DNA from: Phlebopus portentosus
Lineage: Eukaryota; Basidiomycota; Agaricomycetes; Boletales; Boletinellaceae
Assembly (NCBI GenBank): GCA_037892935.1
Contig: JAYXKI010000011.1
Coordinates: 620,001 to 684,000, forward strand
Length of the DNA: 64,000 bases
Direction: 5' to 3'
Below, piece after piece: positions 33,811-46,386 of this stretch. The notes beneath the pieces are model-generated. The model had not been told where the DNA came from. It saw only the letters and a program-made list of their open reading frames with translations, and did no database searches. Made by a program: the position numbers and the translations under genes. Each line of letters begins with the position of its first letter. The stretch's first letter is position 1.

Positions 33811-34275
33811 TGTTTCTTTCCAAGGCGTGACAATCCTCTTCCTGACTCTATGCTCGCATACCTCACACATCCAATGCTCAACATCACCCCTGGCGGTCCA
33901 ACCCTCAAGAGCTGATCCGACGGGGACACTCTGAGAACCTGTGGGAGGCATTGTGGGATGACCCTGGAAGAAATGACCCGCTGGTCCACCTGATTGTCCA
34001 GACCGTTGGGACAAGGCTATCTGGCCTGATTGGCCTGATGCACCGGATCTGTCTGAACCCTTCGAGCTTTGGGTATTTGAGGGCTTGGGCGGGATAGTGG
34101 GCGGCATGCGAGGTGAGGACACAAGTGAGGATTCATCGAGAATTGGTGACAACGGCGGACGAACGGGTCTACCACTCGGCGAAATGAGCGACAGCTCAGA
34201 AGTGTTGGCAGAGTGGTTAAGGAGTCCCCACACCAGAGCCCACATCGGGAGGGGGGGAGTTTTGCAGATAAGCAA
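33799..34275 (-). CDS. Unresolved Pro/Ser-rich open frame
   Basis: 158 codons, composition-biased (PxxP and SGQSG repeats) with a CEVCEH pair near the end. The 5' end has no ATG in good context, and it overlaps the cullin relic by about 10 bases on the other strand. It may be a real disordered protein with further exons or chance. I do not recognise it. Confidence 0.2.
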   Translation of the reverse strand: MLICKTPPLPMWALVWGLLNHSANTSELSLISPSGRPVRPPLSPILDESSLVSSPRMPPTIPPKPSNTQSSKGSDRSGASGQSGQIALSQRSGQSGGPAGHFFQGHPTMPPTGSQSVPVGSALEGWTARGDVEHWMCEVCEHRVRKRIVTPWKETYVV

Positions 34276-35164
34276 GCCCTGCTTGGCGCCGAGCTTCTTC
34301 TTCCTCTGCCTTCTCAGAGCCGTCGTTCAGCAAGTGTTCTGCTCCGTGATACCCAGCTCCTTAATGGACCTCTATCCATCAGCACCCTCCTGTGGTCAAG
34401 CTTCCGCAGCTCCTGGAGACAGACACGGGCTTGAATAACAACTCATGCACGGGGTCACCATGAAGAACAATATAATGAACACATTCCAGATCCTCGAGCT
34501 CACATGTTCAACCGCAGCAACCTATGGGTGCAAAGGCAGGTACCCGATTTCTCGACTTGGGTATGCAGGCATCCTTATGTATTATATAATGATTAATACA
34601 ATTTTATAATTGTCCATATTTGGAATTGCGAGTATGAAGTGTCCGTCATTAAATCGCTATGAGTATTCTATATGAGAGCCGTCTGTATCATGGCCTCCGA
34701 AGATAAATTTGCGCGGTGAGTGGCGACGTTAGAGAACAAAGAGAACAACCGGTGCGTTCGAGAAAGATCATCACGTGCATGACGCGTCGGTGGCTTCAAA
34801 CTCCGCTGCTCTGATTTAGAATTTGCCTACAGATACTCCTGTCTATCTGTTGTCCGCTCAGACGAGTCTCAAGAAACGGCGGACTCATTCAAGTCCAGGA
34901 AATCCTCATTCTCATACTAGCTGCATCAAACGAACTCTCGATCCGAGTCAAGTACCCACCAGTACAACATCCCCGTGATTACTCGATGCATAGCATGGCA
35001 TGAACAGCTAAGAAATGCATAAATATGTTGTTATAGGTCCAAGTTTGTATGCCTCTCTGCAAGCGATATCAAACTAAGGTTCGAGGAGGGCCTAAACCAA
35101 AGAAATTCAATGTGGAGAAAAATAGGTACCGTCTGAATGAAACGTTTACCGATTGAGCAAGGGC
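34276..35164. other. Intergenic before the kinase array
   Basis: No supported gene. AT-rich around 34570-34680. Confidence 0.4.
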
Positions 35165-35285
35165 CGTGGTCGGGAAACATTAATATTAATATTCCGAGAG
35201 AATTGGAGGCCACAGGGTACGCTAGCTGGACTGGCACAGTACTCTCGTATCGCCAGATTTTTTGAAGAGAGAGAGAGGGGAAGAG
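35165..35285 (+). repeat. Outer 5' flank repeat, kinase unit A
   Basis: Shares GTGGTCGGGAA, ATTGGAGGCCACAGGG, GCACAGTACTCTCG and a GA-rich tract (gagagagag...gtca) with 39597-39717. It marks the left limit of the duplicated unit. I found no counterpart before unit C. Confidence 0.6.
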
Positions 35286-35394
35286 AGAGGTCATAGGGAG
35301 AATCACAAAATCACAAAATCATTCTCTGAAAAGCCACGTTGTTCGCTTTACAAACTGACTGAGCGCGGTCGCCTCCAATGTGAATACCGATGAT

Positions 35395-35655
35395 CCAACT
35401 GATGATGCCGATAAGGTTTCGTTTCGATTGGAAAGCCTTGAAAGAAGTATCCAAATCCGGAAGGTACACGTGCCAAAACGCGACAAATCACGATGTGACT
35501 AGCGTTCATTTCCTGCACTGCCACACAGCTTCAACCTGTTTTCGAGCCACGATCAGTCACATCTGACTCATACTCCCCTACTCTTGAAAGGCCTGCCACA
35601 AAGAGATAGCCTGTGGCCACAGTTTTGCATACCTTATAAGTAAGTCCAGCCACGC
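35395..35655 (+). repeat. Inner 5' flank repeat, kinase unit A
   Basis: About 260 bp closely similar to 39810-40085 and more distantly to 43365-43540. Landmarks are GATCCAACTGATGATGC, GAAGTATCCAAAT, CACGTGCCAAAA, ATCACGATGTGAC, CCTGCACTGCCACA, ATAGCCTGTGGCCACAG and CCACGCCTCACTTTTCT just before the start codon. It is the promoter of the kinase gene, carried along with each duplication. Confidence 0.7.
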
Positions 35656-35685
35656 CTCACTTTTCTCCACACCTCTTGAACTGAC

Positions 35686-38604
35686 ATGTCGACATCGAAG
35701 TATTCTCGAACTCTTCCTGAATTTTCAAGGGAAACTGATCCTCAGACACCTACCAAACCCAAGCCCTTTGCCACCTTATCGACTCCTAAGGTTGCGAAGG
35801 GGAACGCACTCGCTGTAAGAGCCTCGCTACTGCTACAACGGATCAGGTCGGGAAAGAAGGAGAAAAAGACTAGGCAACCGATCGAGAAGGTTAAACCACC
35901 GACCGAGAAGATCAAACAACCGATCGAGAAGATCAAACCTGGACTGGACAAGGAAATGAAGCATGCGATTCTGCTTGACGTACCTGGCCTCATCGAAAAG
36001 AGGCTTCCCGACACGCTCTTTCAAAGGTTGGCCTGTCCTCAACCGCTCATCATTGTCGTCGATGGCTCGGAACTCCTCCCACAGGCCGATTCGGACAGCG
36101 ATGCATCCACGCCTGTCACTGATGATGGTCAGGATCATCTGTGCACCGGAGACGCTCAGGATGGCCCCAACTCTTCAACGCTTCCCGAACAGCAGCATCA
36201 AGCCAACGAAGGGAATCTAACCGTCAAAGCTGATGATAACCAGCATCCACAGAACGGAGGGGACGGCGAGGAGCCAGTTGCAGAAGACACACATGTGGCT
36301 AGCGTGTCCGATAACACTCCTAATGTTGATCCGCATCCGCTCAGCGATTTGTCGCGTCCTTCCACTCCGCCTGCACGAGCGTCGGACACTGAGTCGATCG
36401 CCCCTTTCCCGGGTGTCAAAGAGATTTTCAAGCACCTGAGCGACAAAGAATCGGAACCGTTGTACGATGACGTCGGGAAGAAGTGGATTGATTGGCCTGA
36501 GACCAGTGCTCAGAGAAAGGAAAGTGAAATCGCGGGATACCTGAACAAGATTCTTGGACGCATTCGATCTTTCTTGTATGGCACAAATGACGGGGACGAC
36601 GACTGGATCTTCAGTTCTTTGTTTGCAGAAAAACCCATCATGGACCAAGGTGTTTTGCGTAAACCAGACTTAGCACTCGTTCGTCGCAAAGACAGTAAAG
36701 ACTTCGACTGGGAAGACATACGTGCCGTCGCTGAGATCAAGACGAATGCGAAAGGCCTGAAACAGATCGGAATTGATTCAAGTAAATATATCCGCGAGAT
36801 GTTCGGCAAGAATAAGGCACGCCGCTTTGCCCTACTCTTCTCTCTCGTCGACACGAAAATGGCACTTTTCAAATACGATCGTTCAGGTGCCCTCGTTTCC
36901 AAGGAGTTCGACGTGCATGAGGAACCGGAGCAGTTCTTGCGAGTGGTTGTCGGCATGGCCTTGGGAGAAGACTATTATCTCGGCTTGGATCCCTCGTTCT
37001 TGAATAAGGACGGCAAGACCTACGTCACGTTTAAAGGTAAATTATACGAGTTCATCAGAGTAATCCATCTGGATCCGGTCATCCGTAGCCGAGGAACAGT
37101 CGTAATTCTCGTGAAGGATCCCGACACAGGAGAACTGTTCGTTATTAAGGATCAATGGGTGGACCGAGATCGTAGGATAAAGGAAGCCGATATACTTGGC
37201 AAATTGGCAAGGAAGTCGCTGAAGGTGAACCGGCTCGAAGGCTATATGGTGATCGCATTCAAGGTTGGAGATGCGGACGACTTACTTGATAGCACTGAGG
37301 CTGACAGGGAGGGGGTTGAGGACAGAAAGAAGAGCGCGATAGAAATTCGCGACCACTATAGACTGCTTCTATCGCCATTTGGAGACAGCATAACGAAATT
37401 CCGGTCATTAAGAGAGCTCGTTTCTTCGTTCAGGGACTACGCCGAGAGTGGGCATTTGAGACACCTTTGCACTGACCTTCACGCTGACTTTACTCTTCAC
37501 TTTAGCAATACATGATCTGTACAATGCCGGATATTATCATCGCGACATCAGTGATCACAACCTGATCATTGTCACGGACGATGATGATTTGTCCGCGGAG
37601 GCTGATAGTCTGCCTACGAAGAACAATGATTCATCTACTCGGACTGATAGCTTGTCTACGGAGAACGATGAATCATCTACGAAGGCCGACAAAGCGCACC
37701 GGGTTGGTTTCTTGATTGACCTGGATTGCGCAACTGAAGTCGTTCATATGAGAGGCGCTAAAGCGGAGCTGACGGTCTGTCTCTGTTCTTTCGAGAGCTC
37801 ATCATCAATATCATTCTGACTGACTATACGTAGGGAACGCTGCCGTTCATGCCCATCGAGATGCTAGAGAACTATGGGTGCGAGCACAAGTACTACTTCG
37901 ATCTGGAGTCGTTGTTCTATGTCTTGGTGTGGATATGCCTGACTGAGGATGGACCTAGACGGGAAGGTCGTTATCCACAGTCTGGTTATGTCTTTGAAGG
38001 TTCCACACTGGATCAATGGTGTGGTGGGGATAGCATACCCAAGCAAGACGATAATGTCGCGTTTAAGAATATCGGCGGCATCAAAGGTCGGATGGCGGAG
38101 AATGTAATGATTTTCAAGAGAGACATCCTCGATCATCTCCCTTTATACTTCGAACCCATCAAAACCTTGCTTACAGATCTGCGGAAAATATTGTTTCGAC
38201 CGGCATTGGATGACGAAGACGACACCAATACGCCAGAGGATGAGAGGCCAATATCCGAACGGAAGGACGTTGACAGGGTCTTCAGAAGGTATATTGAAGC
38301 TCTCGAAAAAGCGCGGGACCGGCTTCCTGCCTCCGATCCCGTGCCTGCGCCGACAAGTGGTGTCAATGGTATTTCAAACCACGCGGACGCGAATGACCAC
38401 AGCGTCCCGCTGGCATTAGAGGATAAACCCAAAAGGCGGGCCAGAAGGGCTCTCACAACAAAGCGTCCCACTCTGGTTGAGGGTGCCGACGACGACGACG
38501 ACAGTTCGGTCGAGAGCGAACTCGACGACAAGCGCAAAGATCCAGATTACGTCGACCTTGGCGGTTATATTTCACCAACTGCTGGAAAGGGGAAGACAAA
38601 GTAG
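35686..38604 (+). CDS. FunK1 fungal-type protein kinase, array unit A
   Basis: Exons 35686-37447, 37506-37774 and 37834-38604; introns are 58 and 59 bp, and the product is 933 residues. N-terminus: a basic stretch with repeats of EK(I/V)KxP, then MKHAILLDVPGLIEKRLPDTLFQ and a long acidic disordered region. The middle (from about residue 260) is the conserved FunK1 extension with WIDWPETSAQRKESEIAGYL and LFKYDRSGALVS. The kinase region has the beta-3 lysine in GELFVIKDQW, the catalytic loop YYHRDISDHNLII, DLD in place of DFG (FLIDLDCA), and GTLPFMPIEMLENYG as activation-segment end. The domain matches the fungal-type kinase family expanded in mushrooms; substrates unknown. Compared with units B and C it has one extra base near 38595, so a stop removes the basic tail (KRPAPDLGSSAKRRRTSS in the other frame). 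Confidence 0.85.
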
Positions 38605-38710
38605 AGCTACTCGCAGTTCGCTTTCCACGAAACGACCCGCGCCGGATTTAGGATCGTCGGCGAAGCGGCGACGCACATCTAGCACGAGAGCAAAGGCGTC
38701 AAGATCCTAA

Positions 38711-39596
38711 ATGTATTTTGTTTCTTTTGATCACGTTTTCATGCATGTCTGCAATTACAGTACATAGTTTCATGTAATTTGGCATCTACGCATGTATTTA
38801 AATCTGCCGAATTTTGGATAGCATAAACGCTGGCGTCTCTAATAACAGACTGGCTTCTTAAATTCGGAATGTGCGGTTTTACTCAAGTGCGACGTAGAAG
38901 AAGACGCGAGCCTTCCTCACTCACCGTTACATCCAATGCTGACCAGTAAAGCATTCCATTTCCCACTATTCAAATTTGTGTGTGCTCTCCAGCTACATCC
39001 TCATGTCGACTGCAGTGGAAGGGCACTGTACTCAATAAAGCGGTTTCGTGGTTGCCTCAAGCCAATGATCAAGCCTCTGGATATCGGATATAAGCATTAG
39101 CATGAGATAGCGGCACTTTGAACAGCGAGATCGGATAAGGTCTAAATGTATCTGACATCAAATACTTGACGATGCATATTCAAGATGCGTATTTACAGAT
39201 ACAGGCCTAGGGCGCTAGTCTTTCAAAATCGGCACAAGGGGCATTCGCGTGACAGATATAACTGCGGATAATGTCACATATATTATAAATATCCTTAGCC
39301 ATATTAGAACACGGAATTTATTAATATTATAATATCTGATGAGGTATCTGAGGCTTATGTATCATAAGCATATGAATCCATGTCAGTACTAGTGGCAGGG
39401 ATAGTTGAGATATCTGAGTCCCTACTAATATTGTGCTGCTGGATATTATAAATATTTTCATTATTTCTCTTATTCCAGTTTCCAATATCTATAGGTATAT
39501 TTTATCATGCTCTTTGTCGTGACTCACTGTTCCATAATTTCTCAAAGGTTCTGCAATAAGTGCAGTCTGCATGAAATATTTGCAGGTTTCTGAAGT
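38711..39596. other. Intergenic between kinase units A and B, with unit 3' flank
   Basis: 38755-38870 is the 3' flank repeat also found at 43000-43110 and, more weakly, at 46430-46520 (shared: CATCTACGCATGTATTTA, TTTTGGATAGCATAAACGCTGGCGTCTCTAATAA). From about 39250 to 39560 the sequence is strongly AT-rich with many TATAAATAT-like words. No gene seen. Confidence 0.55.
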
Positions 39597-39717
39597 GCCG
39601 CGGTCGGGAACATTCTAAAAATTGGAGGCCACAGGGCACGGTAGCTAGACCGTTGCCACAGTACTCTCGAGCCGCTAGATTCATTGAGGGGGGAGAGAGA
39701 AAGAGGTCACAGGTGAA
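39597..39717 (+). repeat. Outer 5' flank repeat, kinase unit B
   Basis: Counterpart of 35165-35285 (CGGTCGGGAA, ATTGGAGGCCACAGGG, CACAGTACTCTCG, GAGAGAGA). Its presence before units A and B but not C suggests the A-B duplication is the younger one. Confidence 0.6.
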
Positions 39718-39809
39718 AAGAAAAAGTCATTTTCACCCGAAAAAATCGTATCGTTGGCTCTATAAAATGACCGGCCATGGTTGACTTCTACGTGAGTTAC
39801 AGCGAGTAC

Positions 39810-40085
39810 CGATGATCCAACTGATGATGCTGGAAAGGTTTCGATGGAAGACTTTGAAAGAAGTATCCAAATGCGGAAGGTACACGTGCCAAAATGTGAC
39901 AAAAAATCACGATGTGACGAGCGTTCATTTCCTGCACTGCCACATATTCTCAAGTTGTTTTCGAGCCGCGATTAGATTAGTTGCATCTGACTTATGCTCC
40001 CTATTCTTGAAAGACTTGCCACAAAGAGATAGCCTGTGGCCACAGTTTGGCATATCTTATAAGTAAGTCTAGCCACGCCTCACTT
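39810..40085 (+). repeat. Inner 5' flank repeat, kinase unit B
   Basis: Counterpart of 35395-35655, with a few indels; ends with the same CCACGCCTCACTTTTCT before the start codon. Confidence 0.7.
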
Positions 40086-40108
40086 TTCTTCACCTTACAA
40101 GTACTAAC

Positions 40109-42971
40109 ATGGAGAACTCGAACCAGGTTCCAACTGCTCCCGCTCATCCAGGACAAGCAAAGTCCAGCTCGGCCTAGATAGTTTTTCGACTCCTAAAGCC
40201 TTGAAGGGTAACACCTTCGCAATAAGGACGTCGCTGCTACAAGAAATTCAGCAAGGGACAAGAAACAGAAAAGGGAACCTATCGAGAAGATCAACCCCGG
40301 TCTAATCGAGGAAATGAAGCACGCAATCCTGCTTAACGTACCTAACCTCATCGAAAAGAGGCTTCCAGACACGCTCTTTCAAAGGCTGCACTAGTCGCAA
40401 CCAAACATCACTGTCGTGTCTCCTTCCGCGCGTAGACTCGGCCGACGATGCGCCCGTCACTAATGATGGTCAAGATTATGCGGACGCCCAGCATGACCTC
40501 AACTCCTCAACACTTCTTGAACAGCAGCCTCAAGCCAGCGAAGCGACTGCAACTGCGGAAGCTGACGATGGCCAGTATCTACAGAACGGAGGGCTCGGCG
40601 AGAAGCCACTCGTAGAAGACTCGCATGTTGCTAGCGTGTCCGAAAAGAGTCCTTATGTCGATCCACATCCGCCCATCGACCTATCGCATCCTTCCACCCC
40701 TCCTTCAAGCACGCTGAGCACCGAGTCGACCGCCCTTGTCCCGGATGTCGAGGAGATTTTCGATCACGTGAGTAACAACGAATCGGAACCCTTGTATGAT
40801 GATCATAAGAAGAGGTGGATGGATTGGCCAGAGACCGCTGCTCAAAGGAAGGAAAACGACATCGCGAGTTATCTGAACAAGATTCTTGGATGCGTTCGAT
40901 ATTTCTTGTATGGTACAAGGGACAGAGACGACGACTGGATATTCAGTTCTTTGTTTGCAGACAAACCTATCATGGACCGCAATGTTTGCCGCAAACCGGA
41001 CTTGGCACTCGTTCGTCGCAGACATAGCCGGGCCTTCAAATGGGAACATATACGTGGCGTTGCTGAGATCAAGACGAAGGCGAGGAGTCTGAGAAAGATT
41101 GGGAATGAATCGAGTAAGTATATCCGCGAGATGTTCGGCGTCAATATGGCGCGCCGCTTTGCTCTGCTCTTTTCTCTCATCGACACGAAAATGGCACTTT
41201 TCAAATACGATCGCTCTGGGGCTCTCGTTTCTGAGCAGTTCGATGTATACAGCGATCCGAGGAGGTTCTTGCGAGTAATCGTGGGCATGGCTTTCGGCGA
41301 AGACTATTATCTTGGCTTGGATCCCTCATTCTCGAGACAGAACAGCAAGGACTACGTCATGTTTGATGGTACACTATACGAAGTCGTCAAAATAATCCAT
41401 CTGGACCCAGTCATCCGTAGCCGGGGGACAGTCGTACTTCTCGTGAGGCACCCTGACACAGGCGAATTGTTCGTTATTAAAGATCAGTGGGTGGACCGAG
41501 ACCGTAAGATAAAGGAAGTCGATATACTCCGCAAATTGAACGGGAAGTCGCTCAAGGTTAACCGGCTTGTAGGCTATGTTGTGGTCGCATTCAAAGTTGG
41601 AGATGAAGACGATTTGCTTGATAGCACTGAGGCCGATAGGGAAGGAGTGGAGGAGAGGAAGAAGAGTGCGATAGAGGTTCGCGACCACTACAGACTGCTT
41701 TTAACACCGTATGGAGTTAGCATTTTGGAATTCCGGTCGTTAGGGAGCTTGTTTCATCTTTCAAGGACTACGCCGAGAGTAAGCACTCGAGACCCCCTGC
41801 ACCGACTTTGACGCTGACTTCTTTTGGCCCCAGCAATACGTGATTTGTTCAAGGCCGGATATTATCACCGCGATATCAGTTTTCGCAATCTGATCATTGT
41901 CACGGAGAATGATACTTTGCCTGCGGAGAACGATGATCCACCTACGGAGACTGATAATTCGGTTCGGGTTGGCTTCTTGATTGACCTCGATTGCGCAACT
42001 GAAGTCATTCATATGAGAGATGCCAAGGCGGAGCTGACGGTACGTTTCTGTTCGCACTACTTTCATTGTCATTCTAACGGGAAACGCAGGGAACGCTGCC
42101 TTTTATGCCTATCGAAATGCTGGAGTTTTACGGGTGCAAACATAAATATTACTTTGATCTGGAATCGCTATTCTATGTCTTGGTGTGGATATCCCTGACT
42201 GAGGATGGGCCTAGGCGGAAAGGCCATTATCCACGTTCCAAGTATGTATTTGCAGGGTCCATGCTGGAAGATTGGTGTGGTGGCGAGGCGATACCTAAAG
42301 AAGATGACGACGTCGCATTCAAGAAAGTCGGTCGTGTTAAGCGAACAAGTATGATGGAGGCTGAGCTCTTCAAAACGGATATTCTTGATCGCCTCCCACC
42401 ATACTTCAATTCCATTGAACAACTACTGTCTGAAATACGACAGATACTTTTCCAACCCGCGACGTTACAACCTGATCTCCCGGAAGATCAGAAGCCGATA
42501 TCCGAACGGGAGGACGTTGACCGAGTTTTCAGAAGATATATCGACGCTCTTGAAAAGGCACGTGGCCAGCTTCCTGCCACCGACGCGGAGCTGGAGCCAA
42601 CTGGTGGTGTCGATAGACCTTCGGACTCTGCAGCCGAGGATGGCCAGAACATGCAGGCCAGTCTGAAGGATAAGCCCGAGAGGCGAATCACGAGAGGTGC
42701 TGCAACGCAGCGTGCCAATCCGGTTCAGGATGCCAGCGACGACGACAGTTCGGTCGAGAGCGAACTCGATGATAAACGCAAAGACGCAGATTACTGTGAA
42801 GATTCGGACGAGTCTGTGTCCGAAGGTTATACTTCACCGACTGCGGGAAAGGGAAAACAAACTAGAATTTATTTCTGTTCGCTACCCAGAAAACGTCCTG
42901 GACAGGATTTAGGATCTTCGTCGAAACGGCCGCGCACGTCCAGCACGAAAGCAAAGGCATCAAAATCTTAA
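40109..42971 (+). pseudogene. FunK1 fungal-type kinase pseudogene, array unit B
   Basis: Closely similar to unit A over its whole length. The ATG at 40109 opens a frame that soon stops. Later, EPIEKINPGLIEEMKHAILL is in frame but ends at TAG 40392-40394, where unit A has a cysteine codon. Another frame change precedes the long open stretch 40636-41740, and one base is missing near 41745 (the RSLRELVSSF region), just before the first kinase intron (41779-41833). The second intron is 42040-42089. Kinase motifs are otherwise kept: GELFVIKDQW, YYHRDISFRNLII, FLIDLDCA, GTLPFMPIEMLEFYG. The basic C-terminal tail (RKRPGQDLGSSSKRPRTSS) is present. One nonsense codon plus at least two frame breaks argue for a pseudogene, though an internally started product cannot be ruled out. 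Confidence 0.75.
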
Positions 42972-42999
42972 GTTTATTTCGTTTCCTTTAATCATGCAT

Positions 43000-43110
43000 G
43001 TTTGGAATTATAGTAATTTGTTGTAATCTGACATCTACGCATGTATTTATATCTACCGCATTCTGGATAGCATAAACGCTGGCGTCTCTAATAATGAACT
43101 GGCTTCTTGG
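43000..43110 (+). repeat. 3' flank repeat of kinase unit B
   Basis: Matches 38755-38870 after unit A (ACATCTACGCATGTATTTA and GGATAGCATAAACGCTGGCG). Confidence 0.65.
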
Positions 43111-43364
43111 ATTCAAAATGCTCAGATTCTATTCAAGTGCGGTACAGAAGAAAAGCCAATAATCGACTTCTGAATAAGTACTATATATAAGCATTAGGAA
43201 AGGTAGCGCCACCAGGCATCTGAACAGCGAGATAGGTATGAATGTATTCGGGATCAAACAGTTGGCGATCCATATTCAATCAAGGACTGTATGTCGACAT
43301 ATACGGGCTTAGGGCGCCAGATCTTCGAAATCGAACGAGACGACGTAAGAAAGGCAGGTGCACG

Positions 43365-43540
43365 TGTCCAAAACGCGACAAATCACAGCGTGACGAGCGT
43401 TCACGTCTGGCACTGCCACACTCCCTCACTTATCATCGGGCCACGATCAGTCGCGTCTGACTCATGCCGTCTATTGAACCACAAAAGGATAAAATGTGGC
43501 CACGATTCATCGCATTCCATAAGTTAACCCGGCCACTCAT
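43365..43540 (+). repeat. Inner 5' flank repeat, kinase unit C (diverged)
   Basis: Shares GCACGTGTCCAAAACGCGACAAATCAC, GTGACGAGCGTTCA, GGCCACGATCAGTC and TGTGGCCAC in order with the A and B flanks but with larger gaps, so it is the oldest or fastest-changing copy. Confidence 0.55.
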
Positions 43541-43762
43541 CGCGGTCTTTTCGCCGTGACCTCCCCGACCATTCGAAGCTCCGTCAACTTGAAGTAGGAT
43601 AAGTCTATCCGTTCGTCAAGGCAAAGCTAATTTTCAGGTACCTCTCTCTCAAAACCTATCAGGAAGCACACTCCTACAGACTTGAAAGGCGGCCAGCTTG
43701 ATACCACAGATAACAGGGGCGGGACCTCAATTGAGAAGATCGAACGTATTCTGCTCAAGTAG

Positions 43763-46386
43763 ATGAAGCACGCAATTCTACTTAATGTACCTGGTCTCAT
43801 CGGGAAAAGATTCCCTGACAAGCTCTTCCAAAGGTTGCGCCGTCCACGAGGGGATATCACGGTTGTCGATGGCTCAGACCTCCTTCCGCGTGCTCGTCCA
43901 GCTGACGTTACCTCCACATTGTTCACTAATGACGGTCAAGCTTCTGTAGAGATCGGAGAGGCTCAACATGACTCTGGCCCTCCTCTGGTTCTCGAACAGC
44001 AAGCTCAAACGGCAGAAGCGACTAGAGCAGTCGAAACGGGCAATTTACAGAATGGAGGGCCCGAGGACAGCGAAGCAGCACCCGTAGAAGATTCGCATGT
44101 GACTAGCGTGTCCGAGTGTCCTTGCTTCGATCCGCATCCACCCAATGACTTGTCGCGTCGTTCCACTCCCCCTTCAAGCACGTCGACCACCGAGTCGACC
44201 ACCCTGGAACCGAGCGTGGAAGAAATTTTCAAATGTCTAAGTAAAGGACCGGAATCGCTATATGATGTCGAGAAGAAGGCGTGGGTTGATTGGCCGGAGA
44301 CTAGTGCCCAAGGCAAGGAAAACGAGATCGCGGTATACCTGAACACGATTCTCGGGCGTGTTCGATGTTTCTTGTACGGCACGGAGGAAGGGCAGGAGGA
44401 CTGGATATTCAGTGCCGAACATGCGGGCAAACCCATCGAGGACGGCCGCATCTGTCGCAACAAAGGCTTAGCACTCGTTCATCGCAAATGCAGAAGCGGC
44501 TTCAGTTGGAAGGACATGCGTGGCCTCGCTGAGATCAAAGCGACTGAGAGTGATCTCGCGAAAATCGGGAGAAGCTCGTGTTATCATATTTGCAAGATGT
44601 ACCGTGCGAATATGGCGCGCCGCTTCGTCCTGCTTTTTTCTCTCGTCGACACAAAAATGGCGCTTTTCAAATATGATCGCTCTGGAGCCCTTGTATCCGA
44701 GCCGTTCGACGTACACGAGGAACCAGAGCAGTTCTTGCGAGTAATCGTCGGCATGGCCTTTGGCGAGGACTATTTTCTCGGCTTGGATCCCTCCTTTTCG
44801 AGCAAGGATAACAAGGACTATGTCATGTTCGATGGGACGTCTTTCGAAATCGTCAAGGTGATCCATTTGGATGCAGTCATCCGTAGCCGAGGTACGGTCG
44901 CACTTCTTGTAAAGCACCCTGTCACAGGTAAACTGCTGGTCATCAAGGATCAGTGGGTGGACCGAGATCGTAAGATAACGGAGGTCGATATATTCCGCAA
45001 ACTAGCAGAACGTCGCTCAAGGTTGTCCGACTTATAGGCTCTCTGGTAGTCGCATTCAGGGTCGAAAACGACTCAAACATACTGGATAGCACTGAGGCTG
45101 ATAGGGAGGGAGTGGAGGATAGTAAGAAGAGTGATATAGAAATTCGCGACCACTACAGGCTGCTTTTGTCGCCATATGGAGATAGCATAACGGACTTCCG
45201 GTCTCTAAGAGAGCTCGTTTCATCATTCAAAGATTACGCAGAAAGTAAGCACCACAGAACTCTTGCAATCTGATCTCGTCGCTGACTTATTGCTTTAGCA
45301 ATACGTGACCTGTACAAAACCGGATTTTATCATCGCGACATAAGCTACCGCAATCTGATCATCGCCGTGGATGATGATACATCACTCCGGACTGGTTTTC
45401 TAATTGATCTTGATTGCGCTACTGAAATTAGTCGAATGAAAAGTGACGAGGAAGAGCTCACTGTACGTTTTGTTCCCACGAGACCCATCACAATTTCTGA
45501 CTGTACATAGGGAACGATACCATTCATGCCCATCGAAATGCTGGAAGATTATGGGTGCGAGCACAAGTACTACTTCGATCTGGAGTCGCTTTTTTATGTC
45601 TTGGTGTGGATATGCCTGACTGAGGATGGACCTAGACGGGAAGGCCATTGTCCACAATCTGGTTATGTCTTTGAAGGCTCTACTCTGGATCGATGGTGTG
45701 GTGGGGATAGCATACCCAAGCAAGGCGATTATGTCGCGTTTAAGAATATCGGAAACATCAGGAGGGCAATCGTGGGGGATGTCATGCTTTTCCATCGGTC
45801 TGTTCTTAATCATCTCCCTGTATACTTCAAACCCATCGAAGCTTTATTACGTGACCTGCGACAGATACTTTTCGTACCCGCCACCCTACAACCTGATCTT
45901 CCGGAAGACCGGAAGCCGATATCCGAACGGGAGGACATTGACCGAGTTTTCATGAGATATATTGACGCTCTTGAAAAGGCGCGAGACCAGCTTCCCGCCG
46001 CAGATGCGGAGCTGGAGCCAATCGATGGTGCTGTTGGACTCTCGGACGTTGTGGCGACGAATATTCGGAACGGCTCACGGGCCAGCCTGGTGGATAAAAC
46101 CGAGAGACGAGTCGCAAATGCCGCTGCGGCAAGTGACCGTAATCCTGTTCAGAATACTAAGGCTCACAATAGTTCAATCCAGAACGCTCCCGATGGCAAG
46201 CACGAGGATCCGGATTGCAACGTGGTTCCGGACAAGTCTGGTTCCGATCGTTATACTGGGGGAAAGCGAAAACAAAGTAGAGCTTCTCAGAGTTTGATTT
46301 CCAGGAAACGTCCTCGACAAGATCTAGGATCATCGACGAAACCGCAGCGTACGTCTAGCAACAGAGCGAAAGAACCAGAATCATGA
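43763..46386 (+). pseudogene. FunK1 fungal-type kinase pseudogene or damaged gene, array unit C
   Basis: Homologous frame upstream of 43763 ends in TAG right before the conserved ATG (MKHAILLNVPGLIGKRFPD), so the N-terminal basic repeat region is lost or the gene starts here. The frame is open to about 45010, where one base is missing in the segment equal to unit A's KLARKSLKV. The homologous frame then continues (VVAFRVENDSNILDSTEADREG) to the intron 45245-45298. The second intron is 45463-45510 and the stop 46386. Motifs: GKLLVIKDQW, FYHRDISYRNLIIAV, FLIDLDCATE, GTIPFMPIEMLEDYG, and a basic tail (SRKRPRQDLGSSTKPQRTSS). Most diverged of the three; it has the shortest insert between the HRD and DLD motifs. 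If the single missing base is an assembly error this could be a working gene. Confidence 0.7.

Noticed and set aside
34205..34230. tRNA-like D-arm sequence (TTGGCAGAGTGGTTAAGGAG)
   Set aside because: No matching acceptor stem, anticodon arm or T-arm follows at the right spacing.
36198..36648. Antisense frames under the FunK1 kinases
   Set aside because: They recur in all three units only because the sense strand is conserved; none has its own start context or domain.
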